NCBI GenBank assembly: GCA_017411835.1
Contig: JAFQPG010000005.1
Coordinates: 116,774-180,773 of the forward strand
Origin: Ruminococcus sp.
GTDB lineage: Bacteria; Bacillota; Clostridia; Oscillospirales; Acutalibacteraceae
Reading direction: 5' to 3'
DNA: 64,000 nt
Positions 35,687 to 43,411 of this stretch are shown piece by piece; the stretch's first letter is position 1; every line of letters begins with the position of its first letter. Below the pieces are notes generated by a model. That model saw nothing but the letters and a program-made list of their open reading frames with translations. It did not search any database and was not told where the DNA came from. Both the position numbers and the translations under genes were made by a program.

Positions 35687-37216
35687 ATGGAAAAGATAAG
35701 TAAATTTTTACGCTCAAGATTTTTTCTTGGAGCTTTAGTAATCTTAATAGAATTTGCGGTTTTGATTTCGCTTTATGTTTGGCTTTCTGCGGTGTTTTTG
35801 CCTATAACAATCATAGCGTACATACTGTATTTTGTTACGGTTATTTATGTTCTTAACCGCGACGAAATTCCCGAGATGAAGCTGCCGTGGCTTGTTATTT
35901 TGCTTTTACTGCCTGTTGTCGGACCTTTTGTGTTTTTCCTTTTATCAAGCAACAAGGCAAGCAAGTCAGACTATCAGCGCTACGCAAAGTACGCTAAAAA
36001 GATTGTCCCTCACCTACAGCAGACTGAAAATATCGAAAAGCTCAAGGAAACTGACATTGACGCGTACGCTCAAGCGCGCTATCTTTACTTTGCTGCAAAA
36101 TCGCCGGTATTTGACAAATCAAAGACAACCTACTACACCTTAGGCGAGGACTTCTTTGCAGATTTAAAGGTTGAGCTGAAAAAGGCAAAGCAGTACATTT
36201 TTATGGAATATTTCATTGTGCAAGAGGGCATTATGTGGAACAGTATTCACGAGATACTTGTTTCAAAAGTCAGAGAAGGCGTAGAAGTGTATATGATGTA
36301 CGACGACTTGGGATGTATTGCTACCTTGCCTGACAACTATTTTGAAGCCTTGAATGATGAGGGAATACACTGTGTACCTTGCAATAAATTCAAGCCGATT
36401 TTGTCCCATATCCACAACAACCGCGACCATAGAAAAATCACGGTAATTGACGGCAAAGTAGGCTTTACTGGCGGTATAAACCTTGCTGATGAGTATATAA
36501 ACGCTTACATTAAGCATGGGCATTGGAAAGACACTGCGGTAAAAATCGAGGGTGAGGCGGTAAAGGGACTGCTTGCACTTTTTATTTCGCTTTGGAATAT
36601 GCAGCCTGTTCGACCGCTTGACCCTGATAAATATTTGTATGGAATATTAAAGGGCGAATGTGGAAACGGATATGTCATACCGTTTGGTGACTCGCCAAGT
36701 CCGATTGATACCGAGGATATCGGCAAGACGGTTTATATGAATATGGCTAACTGTGCAAAAAAGTATCTGTATATCTGCACGCCGTATCTTATTTGTGACC
36801 GCGAGCTGATAAACTGTCTTTGCAATACCGCTTTAAAGGGCGTTGATGTAAGGCTGATTACCCCGCATATACCTGACAAAAAAGCAGTTTTTCTTATGAC
36901 TCGCTCAAATTACTCAAGACTTATTTTGTCGGGTGTCAAGGTGTACGAATATACACCCGGCTTTATACATGCAAAGAGCTTTGTAAGCGACGATAAATTT
37001 GCGGTATGCGGTACCATCAATCTTGACTATCGTTCGCTTGTGCATCATTTTGAATGTGGTGCGTGGATGTATAATACGGAATGTATTGCTGATATGAAAA
37101 ACGACTTTTTGCATACAGTTTCTATGTCACAGCAGGTATCACTTAAAGAGTCAAAGCTTAATACCTTTGAACGAATATTTGCTGAACTGATGAAGGTTTT
37201 TTCACCGCTACTATAA
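35687..37216 (+). CDS. cls: Cardiolipin synthase
   Basis: A membrane enzyme of the phospholipase D family, about 509 residues, that condenses two phosphatidylglycerols into cardiolipin. Two N-terminal transmembrane helices (about 14-36 and 41-58, then 68-88) precede two HKD motifs: HRKITVIDG near residue 247 and HAKSFVSDDKF near residue 430, each followed by the family GGIN/GTINLD pattern. Length and layout match bacterial ClsA. The ATG at 35687 was chosen over the TTG directly before it. Hairpin-array repeats lie on both sides of this gene. Confidence 0.95.
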   Translation: MEKISKFLRSRFFLGALVILIEFAVLISLYVWLSAVFLPITIIAYILYFVTVIYVLNRDEIPEMKLPWLVILLLLPVVGPFVFFLLSSNKASKSDYQRYAKYAKKIVPHLQQTENIEKLKETDIDAYAQARYLYFAAKSPVFDKSKTTYYTLGEDFFADLKVELKKAKQYIFMEYFIVQEGIMWNSIHEILVSKVREGVEVYMMYDDLGCIATLPDNYFEALNDEGIHCVPCNKFKPILSHIHNNRDHRKITVIDGKVGFTGGINLADEYINAYIKHGHWKDTAVKIEGEAVKGLLALFISLWNMQPVRPLDPDKYLYGILKGECGNGYVIPFGDSPSPIDTEDIGKTVYMNMANCAKKYLYICTPYLICDRELINCLCNTALKGVDVRLITPHIPDKKAVFLMTRSNYSRLILSGVKVYEYTPGFIHAKSFVSDDKFAVCGTINLDYRSLVHHFECGAWMYNTECIADMKNDFLHTVSMSQQVSLKESKLNTFERIFAELMKVFSPLL

Positions 37217-37232
37217 AAACAAAAGGCACTCG

Positions 37233-37583
37233 TTGCGAGACTTCTCCTAAGGAAGTCTCGCAGTTTTATTCGCCAGATTACATTTGTCAAGTTTTATTGC
37301 TTCGCAGTTATATTATGCTTTCGCATAGTGATATTGCCCTACGGACAGTTTTTAGGGCGGATAAAATATAACTACGACCAGAGGGAGTAATATAACTTTC
37401 ACGAAGTGAAAATATCACTCTGTGTGTCAGCACAGAATATCACTTGCTTTTTCGCTTTGTTGTAAAGGGGTTTGGGTATAACCAAAAAGCATTAGTAAGT
37501 ACAAATGCGATGCTGGTTTTATAGATAAACACAAGAAAAACCACGATGAAATTCATCGTGGTTTTTATCATCCTTATGAGAAG
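37233..37583. repeat. Hairpin-array repeat element, copy B1
   Basis: First of two tandem copies filling the 740-base gap after cls. It opens with the palindrome GCGAGACTTC..GAAGTCTCGC, then short hairpins (ATGCtttcGCAT, TTCACgaaGTGAA, CTGTG..CACAG) with AGTTATATT/AGTGATATT spacers on the left and AATATAACT/AATATCACT on the right, as in copy A. It ends in a terminator-like hairpin. Confidence 0.88.
37536..37566. terminator. Terminator-like hairpin inside repeat B1
   Basis: The stem AAAAACCACGATGAA/TTCATCGTGGTTTTT, with A and T runs that allow termination in either direction. It is the first intrinsic terminator downstream of cls. Confidence 0.8.
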
Positions 37584-37590
37584 CACATCT

Positions 37591-37921
37591 TTGCGAGACT
37601 TCTCCTAAGGAAGTCTCGCAGTTTTATTCGCCAGATTACATTTGGCGAGTTTTATTGCTTCGCAGTTATATTATGCTTTCGCATAGTGATATTGTCCTAC
37701 GGACAGTTTTTAGGGCGAATAAAATATAACTACAACCAAAGGGAGTAATATAACTTTCACGAAGTGAAAATATCACTCTGTGTGTCAGCACAGAATATAA
37801 CTTGCTTTTTTCGCAAGGGTTTGAAAGCATTTGCAAGTACAAATATGATGCTGGTTTTATAGATAATCACAAGAAAAACCACGATGAAATTCATCGTGGT
37901 TTTTATCATCCTTATGAGAAG
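37591..37921. repeat. Hairpin-array repeat element, copy B2
   Basis: Second copy, beginning 358 bases after B1 and nearly identical to it, except for scattered substitutions and a deletion of about 20 bases in the stretch before the terminator hairpin. No coding potential was recognised in either copy. Confidence 0.88.
37874..37904. terminator. Terminator hairpin inside repeat B2, ending the esterase gene
   Basis: Same hairpin as in B1. Read on the minus strand it lies about 55 bases after the esterase stop and has the needed T run. Confidence 0.8.
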
Positions 37922-37956
37922 TAGCCTTTATGTGCCTTTTTTATGTCGTTTTGTTA

Positions 37957-39396
37957 TCAGTAACCAAGACCAAATGCAAGCGCTTCAGGGAACCATACTG
38001 CCCAGAACAGCTCGCTGTGGGTACCGTCTTTGTCAACAACAGTAGTCATAAGCTCTGACGGATAACCCTTTGCTTCCATCCAGCCTTGCATAGCAACAGC
38101 ATTTGTATAAAGCTCTTGCTCTAAAGCGTCAGATGCACAGTTGCCGTTGAAGAAGTAGATGCGAGGAAGCTTTGATGCATCAGAAAAATCAAATTTTGAA
38201 AGGTAGTTTTCCCAAGTCGCTTTATCGTAAAGCAAGAACGCAGGGGAGATAGCACCAATGTAATCAAACTTATCCATATGCTCCATACCTATGTAGAAAG
38301 ACTCGATACCGCCTGAAGATGAGCCGACAATACCTCTGATAGAGTTTGTGTTGTAGTTTTGCTCGATGTATGGGATAACCTTTTCTACAACGAAATCGGA
38401 GTAAGCCTCACCCGTACCGTTTTTAAAGCCACCGTTGTTATAAGAAGGGACAACATCGCCAATATCAGGGGTGAGCTCAGAGTCACGCTTGTTGTTTGAA
38501 TTGTCAATGCCGACAACGATGATGCCGTCACCACCGTTTTGCATATAAGAAAGGATGGTTTCGTCAACCTCCCATTCATAGCCTGACAAAGTAGCTTTAT
38601 CGCCAAAGATGTTCTGACCGTCTGTCATATAGAGTACGGAGTATTTCTTTTCTGTGTCGTTTTTATCGTAGCCTACAGGGGTCCAGATAGTAAGCTGTTT
38701 GTTGTAACCTTTTGAGTACTCGAGGTTTACATATTCGATGTTACCCTCTTTGTCCTGACCGTATGGGTAAGTGCCGACAACAAACTTGCCGTTTAAAGTG
38801 GTCTGGATAAAGTATCCTGAGTTTGCTACGGTGAGTGGGGTGTCGGTAGTTTGCGCAGTACCGTTTGAGAAAATAATGCGGTTGTACTTACTGCAGTCTA
38901 CATCAAGCGAGAAAACTGTTTCGCCGTAAGAGTTTACGGTGCTGTCTGTCATCTGCTGACCAGGCCAAGTAGCGTTAGCGCTAGAGGTTTCTTCGTTATA
39001 AATGTAGGCATAAACTGTTTTCCATTTTCTGTTATTTGAAAAATGAATGGTGATATTTTCTGAAATCTTGTTGATTGTATCCTTATCGGTTGGGTCCACG
39101 TTTTCCTCCTGTGCAGGGAATTTGTCAATAATCTGAGCTATATACTGCTGAATTAAAGTAGCGTCTAAAATATTGACATCGTTACTGCCGTCAACATCGG
39201 CATTTTTGAGCTGATCTCCTGTGATTTCTTTGATGCTTGCAAGATGACGTTGCACAGCGGTAGCATCAAGCACCTCAACTTTGCCGTTTAAGTCGGCATC
39301 GCCCAAAGTCAGAGTGCTCGCAGACGCTGAAACGACCAGCATTGCTATACATAAAATCACAGCACTTATGAAAATAGAAGCTTTATATTTGCGCAT
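37957..39396 (-). CDS. Secreted esterase with N-terminal dockerin and CBM26-like module
   Basis: A 479-residue exported protein. Signal peptide 1-27; a dockerin directly after it (GDADLNGKVEVLDATAVQ and ADVDGSNDVNILDATLIQ, about 31-93); a CBM26-like starch-binding module at about 113-214 (ITIHFSNNRKWKTVYAYIYN, TWPGQQM); and a C-terminal alpha/beta hydrolase of the esterase D/feruloyl-esterase (CE1-like) type. The nucleophile is Ser360 in GSSSGG and the histidine is His460 in DGTHSE. An N-terminal dockerin is less usual than a C-terminal one. It probably removes acyl groups from plant polysaccharide. GGAGG precedes the start. Confidence 0.9.
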   Translation of the reverse strand: MRKYKASIFISAVILCIAMLVVSASASTLTLGDADLNGKVEVLDATAVQRHLASIKEITGDQLKNADVDGSNDVNILDATLIQQYIAQIIDKFPAQEENVDPTDKDTINKISENITIHFSNNRKWKTVYAYIYNEETSSANATWPGQQMTDSTVNSYGETVFSLDVDCSKYNRIIFSNGTAQTTDTPLTVANSGYFIQTTLNGKFVVGTYPYGQDKEGNIEYVNLEYSKGYNKQLTIWTPVGYDKNDTEKKYSVLYMTDGQNIFGDKATLSGYEWEVDETILSYMQNGGDGIIVVGIDNSNNKRDSELTPDIGDVVPSYNNGGFKNGTGEAYSDFVVEKVIPYIEQNYNTNSIRGIVGSSSGGIESFYIGMEHMDKFDYIGAISPAFLLYDKATWENYLSKFDFSDASKLPRIYFFNGNCASDALEQELYTNAVAMQGWMEAKGYPSELMTTVVDKDGTHSELFWAVWFPEALAFGLGY

Positions 39397-39427
39397 AATA
39401 ATACCTCCGATTTCTTCTTACAATTTG

Positions 39428-39456
39428 ATTGTAACACCACAGTAAAGAATGTTCAA
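39428..39456 (-). promoter_or_regulatory. Promoter of the dockerin esterase gene
   Basis: On the minus strand TTGAAC and TACAAT with a 17-base spacer, about 30 bases upstream of the start codon. Confidence 0.65.
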
Positions 39457-39490
39457 TAGAATTTATCAATTTTACAAAATATATTCTTTG

Positions 39491-39520
39491 TTGACAATAT
39501 ACTTGTAAATTTGATATAAT
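39491..39520 (+). promoter_or_regulatory. Promoter of the PP2C/L,D-transpeptidase operon
   Basis: TTGACA and TATAAT with an 18-base spacer and TGA extension. Confidence 0.8.
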
Positions 39521-39580
39521 TTTATATGTATAATTAGATTAGTAGTGTGTTTTTTAAATATACTTGATAAGGTGAAGTAA

Positions 39581-40531
39581 ATGGCAGATTTTTTCAGAAA
39601 GAAAAAGCCTATGCTGAAAAGCGAGCAATACTACGAGCAAGAGCAGGAAAGCCTGATTTCAAAGGCTAAAAAATTCCCGATTTTTGTCGGCGTTTCCGTT
39701 GCTTGTGTAATTATCATTTTCGGTATCGTGTTTTTTACAAGTTTTAGCAATAACGCTTTGAAAATGTTTGTAGACTCATCGTCGCAAAACTTTGATAGCG
39801 GTAGCTTTGATTATCATATAAACGCTGATTTAAACGGCGTTACCTACCTTGAATATGAAGGTCAGCTTGAGTTTTATTTACCACAGCACCAATTTAAGTC
39901 GGTGTATCACGCAAATTATGAAGATTACGAGTATGATGCGGTTGTTTACACAAGTAAAGATAAAGCATACTGCGGAAATCTTTACGGTGGTAAATGGAGT
40001 ATAGAAGACTATACCGAAAAAGCACTTGACTTTTTCAGCTTCTACAAAAGCTATCGTAAAAACGAATTTGATGCGGGTGCGTTTGTTCGCTTTACTGATA
40101 CGACAGATACATTTTCTGCAGTACCGCTTGAAGAAGCCGCTTCTAATATTGCACAAGAGCTGTCAAAGCAGAGCACGCTCGAAAACGTTTTGCATCAACA
40201 GCTTGAGCAAACAGAAGGTGGGAATGTAGTTACATTTACGCCTGAGCTTGAAAAGGTGTTTGATATTGTTCTCAAGCATATCGGCTCGGCATATACAAGC
40301 GCAAATGAATTTTCGCAGTTTAAAGAAAGAATCGAACAAAGTCAGCAAAACCTTGAAAATGCGCAAACCAAGATAAGCTACAAGATAAGCAAGGACGGAT
40401 ACTTAACTGATATATATATCGAGCACGAGGTTAATGGCGATTGCTATGTTATAAGCGTTTCAATGAGCAATTTTTCAAAAGCAGAGGTTGTTATTCCTGA
40501 CGGCTTTACTACAGCCGCAGGCTTAGAATAA
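39581..40531 (+). CDS. Single-pass membrane protein of unknown function
   Basis: A 316-residue protein with a short basic cytoplasmic N-terminus, one transmembrane helix at about residues 33-55 (FPIFVGVSVACVIIIFGIVFF), and an extracellular region with alternating strands (FDYHINADLNGVTYLEYEGQLEF) and a later coiled helical part rich in Gln and Glu. I recognise no named domain; the extracellular part recalls lipoprotein-like domains that measure or bind wall components, but this is speculation. It is first in an operon with a PP2C phosphatase and an L,D-transpeptidase-like protein, suggesting a link to envelope control. Confidence 0.8.
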   Translation: MADFFRKKKPMLKSEQYYEQEQESLISKAKKFPIFVGVSVACVIIIFGIVFFTSFSNNALKMFVDSSSQNFDSGSFDYHINADLNGVTYLEYEGQLEFYLPQHQFKSVYHANYEDYEYDAVVYTSKDKAYCGNLYGGKWSIEDYTEKALDFFSFYKSYRKNEFDAGAFVRFTDTTDTFSAVPLEEAASNIAQELSKQSTLENVLHQQLEQTEGGNVVTFTPELEKVFDIVLKHIGSAYTSANEFSQFKERIEQSQQNLENAQTKISYKISKDGYLTDIYIEHEVNGDCYVISVSMSNFSKAEVVIPDGFTTAAGLE

Positions 40532-40568
40532 AATAATTTAAAATACAATTAAGAAAAGGGGTGAGAGT

Positions 40569-41315
40569 ATGAAAAGAGCGTATACAATCGAGTATGGCTG
40601 TGGCTGTACTATAGGCAAAATAAGAAAAAATAATGAAGATAACTACTACTGTTGCGGTCAGTTCAGACTCAATCCCGATTCGGTAGAAGACGAGTTTTTA
40701 AGCGGTAAGGTCAAGTCGACTGATAACGAGCTTTTTGCGGTGTTTGATGGTATGGGCGGTGAAGCCTGTGGCGAAGTCGCGTCGTTTATCGCGGCACAAA
40801 ACAGCTCTGTTTTCTGCGAAAATAAAGCAGAGTATGAGGAATATTTATACGAGCTTGGCGACTTGATTAATGAACGCATCAAAGAGGAAACTCAGGCACG
40901 CTGTTTAGTGCTTATGGGCACGACAGGCGCTATGATACAGTTTTATAAAGACGAGATTTACATACTTAATGTAGGCGACAGCAGAATTTATAAATTTGCA
41001 AAAGGCGAGCTTAATCAGATTTCTCTTGACCACGTGGCAGCAGGCTACAGCGGCAAGGCTCCGCTTACTAAGTTTTTGGGTATGCCAGAAGGTGCTAAGT
41101 ACTCGCCGTATATTGCGCGCGGTGCATATAAAACGGGAGATTTGTTCATCCTATGCACTGATGGTGTTTACGATATGGTAAAGGACGAGGGACTTAAAAA
41201 CCTCGTTAATGTAAAAAAACCGCTTGATTTAATCGCAAAGGACATTATCGAAAAAGCAAAAGAATGTGGCGGTGTTGATAACGCTACCGTCATACTTTGT
41301 AAGATAAGCAGATAA
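40569..41315 (+). CDS. PP2C-family serine/threonine protein phosphatase
   Basis: A 248-residue cytoplasmic phosphatase. Metal-binding motifs of the PPM family are visible: RKNNEDNYY near residue 20, FAVFDGMGGEACGE near residue 58, GTTGAMI, LNVGDSRIYKF near residue 138, ILCTDGVYDMV near residue 195 and DNATVILCK at the end. Members reverse phosphorylation by Hanks-type kinases; no such kinase is in this window. The signal sequence is absent. It lies between a membrane protein and an L,D-transpeptidase-like protein, 37 and 21 bases away, in one operon. Confidence 0.95.
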   Translation: MKRAYTIEYGCGCTIGKIRKNNEDNYYCCGQFRLNPDSVEDEFLSGKVKSTDNELFAVFDGMGGEACGEVASFIAAQNSSVFCENKAEYEEYLYELGDLINERIKEETQARCLVLMGTTGAMIQFYKDEIYILNVGDSRIYKFAKGELNQISLDHVAAGYSGKAPLTKFLGMPEGAKYSPYIARGAYKTGDLFILCTDGVYDMVKDEGLKNLVNVKKPLDLIAKDIIEKAKECGGVDNATVILCKISR

Positions 41316-41336
41316 AAGCTTTAGAGGGAGACCGAT

Positions 41337-42272
41337 ATGGCATATAAGAATGAAAAAACTAAAAACAGAAGAAGATATAAATCACGCTATCGCAGTGCAC
41401 ATAATTACAAGCAAAAGCGCTCCTCATCACAGACAAAGGCGGCGGTGCTTGTATCTGTGCTGACTTTTTTGGTGCTTGCATCTTTAGTTATTGTGTTCAC
41501 CTTTGGCGACAGCATTTACGAGATGCTCGACAGCGCTTTGTCAAAACAGCCTTCGGTTATACAAATTGGGGTTGAAACTCAGGCAGAAACTCAAAAGCCT
41601 ACCCAAGAGCCTACTCAAAAGCCAACCCAAAAGCCGACAGAAGCTACGCCGAAAGTTGAGCAAGAAGAACAGTATCTTAATCTTTTAGAGCAGTGTTCTC
41701 TTGAAGAAAAGGACATCAAAGTCAGCCAGATGGTATTTGTCGTAGCAAATGAAGACGACAACACCTGCACGATGTACTGCTACGAGAAAAACCCAGACGG
41801 CGTTTTTGAGCAAAAGGCTGGTCCGTTTAACGGCTTCATCGGTCAAGGCGGTGCAGACTCAAAGACATCACCAAATGACTCGAAAACTCCAATCGGTCTG
41901 TTTAAGGTTGAGTACGCTTTTGGTACTTTAGCTGATCCGGGCACACCGCTTAAATATACCCAGTTTACCGTAAATGACTACTGGATAACTGACCCTGATT
42001 CTATAAACTACAACCGTTGGATGTATGGCACAGACAACAAAGACTGGGACAGCGCACAGTGGCTTTATGAGTACACAAAATCGTATCCGTACGCTGTTGT
42101 ATTTGACTACAACCGCGACCCTGTTGATAAATCACAGGGTTGTGCAAAGTTTATCCACGTAAGCTACGTTCCAACTTCGGGCGGTGGTATTGGTTTATCC
42201 CACGACGATATTTTATCTCTGCTTTACTGGTTAAATCCGAGCAAGCGCCCGTATGTCGCAATCTGTGAATAA
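41337..42272 (+). CDS. L,D-transpeptidase (YkuD)-like membrane-anchored protein
   Basis: A 311-residue protein with a very basic cytoplasmic N-terminus (1-33), one transmembrane helix (about 35-57), a PTQKPT-type linker at about 83-103 and an extracellular catalytic domain. The pattern PFNGFIGQGG...NDSKTPIGLFKVEYAFG and the cysteine motif SQGCAKFIHV fit the YkuD L,D-transpeptidase fold, although the usual HxnSHGC reads differently (KSQGCAK), so the active-site histidine must be elsewhere. It would make 3-3 cross-links or attach proteins to peptidoglycan. Last gene of the operon with PP2C. Confidence 0.82.
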   Translation: MAYKNEKTKNRRRYKSRYRSAHNYKQKRSSSQTKAAVLVSVLTFLVLASLVIVFTFGDSIYEMLDSALSKQPSVIQIGVETQAETQKPTQEPTQKPTQKPTEATPKVEQEEQYLNLLEQCSLEEKDIKVSQMVFVVANEDDNTCTMYCYEKNPDGVFEQKAGPFNGFIGQGGADSKTSPNDSKTPIGLFKVEYAFGTLADPGTPLKYTQFTVNDYWITDPDSINYNRWMYGTDNKDWDSAQWLYEYTKSYPYAVVFDYNRDPVDKSQGCAKFIHVSYVPTSGGGIGLSHDDILSLLYWLNPSKRPYVAICE

Positions 42273-42286
42273 TTAATACTCAAATA

Positions 42287-42315
42287 AAAAGTCCGTATCG
42301 TATTGATACGGACTT
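42287..42315. terminator. Bidirectional terminator
   Basis: The stem GTCCGTATC/GATACGGAC flanked by A and T runs lies between convergent genes. Confidence 0.88.
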
Positions 42316-42321
42316 TGCTTT

Positions 42322-43239
42322 TTATTTAGCTTTTGATTTGTTAGGTAGCTGTGCAAGAATAATCGCCGAAAACATAATAATACATCCGAGTATCTCAACA
42401 AAAGAGAGGCTTTTATGCATAAACAGCCAACCGCCTATAGCCGCAAAAACCGACTCTAAGCTCATAATGATTGAAGCGACTGTCGGGTTGTCGGAATATT
42501 TCTGACCGATAATCTGCAAAGTGTAGCCAACGCCTGAAGATACAACGCCGAGATAAAGGATAAACTTTGCGCTAAGCAGGATATTTTCAATGCTAGGACG
42601 CTCAAAAATGAACATCAGCACAAGCGATAGAATACCGCAGACTAAAAATTGTATTGCAGACAGCTTGATGCCGTCAACTCTGTCGATAAAATAATCGACG
42701 CAAAGTATCTGGAAAGAAAAGCACAGCGCACAGCACAGCACGACTACGTCGCCTAAATATATGCCCGACATTCCTTTTGAGCCACACAAAAGGTACAGAC
42801 CGAGTGTTGCGACAATAACGCTTACAAAGACAACAGGCGAAACCTTGCGTTTAAAAAGCAGTCCGCAAATCGGGACAAGCACAACATAAAGTGCGGTGAT
42901 AAATCCGCTACGCGCAGAGGTCGCGGCACTCTCCGGATAAAGCGAAATGCCAAACTGCTGTAAATTTGCGGAAATGCACAGCAGTACACCGCACATAGTA
43001 CCCGCTTTAAAAAGCAGTTTTCTGTCTTCTTTTGTTTTTTCAAGTATAGGTCTTTTGCTCTTTTTAGATGTAAAAACAATGAGCGGAAATAAAGCGACAA
43101 CCGCGACTATTGAACGCAGAGCGTTTACCGTAAACGAGCCGACATATTTTGCAGCCTGCTCCTGCTGTACAAATGCAAAGCCCCATACCAAAGCGGCGGT
43201 GAGCAAAGCAAGGTTTGCAAGTAATTTCTGTTTGTTCAT
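42322..43239 (-). CDS. EamA-family (DMT) transporter
   Basis: A 305-residue membrane protein with ten predicted helices in two EamA repeats. The first begins LALLTAALVWGFAFVQQEQ and the region SARSGFITALYVVLVPICGLLF is typical of the drug/metabolite transporter family; the second repeat ends SLESVFAAIGGWLFMHKSL. The start with GGAGGG upstream was chosen over an in-frame TTG four codons earlier. Substrate unknown. It is only distantly similar in sequence to the DMT protein at 24.1 kb. Confidence 0.9.
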   Translation of the reverse strand: MNKQKLLANLALLTAALVWGFAFVQQEQAAKYVGSFTVNALRSIVAVVALFPLIVFTSKKSKRPILEKTKEDRKLLFKAGTMCGVLLCISANLQQFGISLYPESAATSARSGFITALYVVLVPICGLLFKRKVSPVVFVSVIVATLGLYLLCGSKGMSGIYLGDVVVLCCALCFSFQILCVDYFIDRVDGIKLSAIQFLVCGILSLVLMFIFERPSIENILLSAKFILYLGVVSSGVGYTLQIIGQKYSDNPTVASIIMSLESVFAAIGGWLFMHKSLSFVEILGCIIMFSAIILAQLPNKSKAK

Positions 43240-43262
43240 AATGCCCTCCAATATACCCTAGA

Positions 43263-43291
43263 ATAATATAATAAATTATGCTACGTGTCAA
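43263..43291 (-). promoter_or_regulatory. Promoter of the second DMT gene
   Basis: On the minus strand TTGACA and TATTAT with a 17-base spacer. Confidence 0.7.
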
Positions 43292-43309
43292 TATATTGTA
43301 ATAATAGTG

Positions 43310-43338
43310 TTGAAAATTTCAATATTTAGTGCTATAAT
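43310..43338 (+). promoter_or_regulatory. Promoter of the GH3 gene
   Basis: TTGAAA and TATAAT with a 17-base spacer and a leader of about 65 bases. Confidence 0.75.
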
Positions 43339-43411
43339 GGCGATGTATCGGTATTGACATTTTTAAATGCATTTTATTTTTGGAATTTGACTTTTAACGG
43401 AGGTCAATAAT

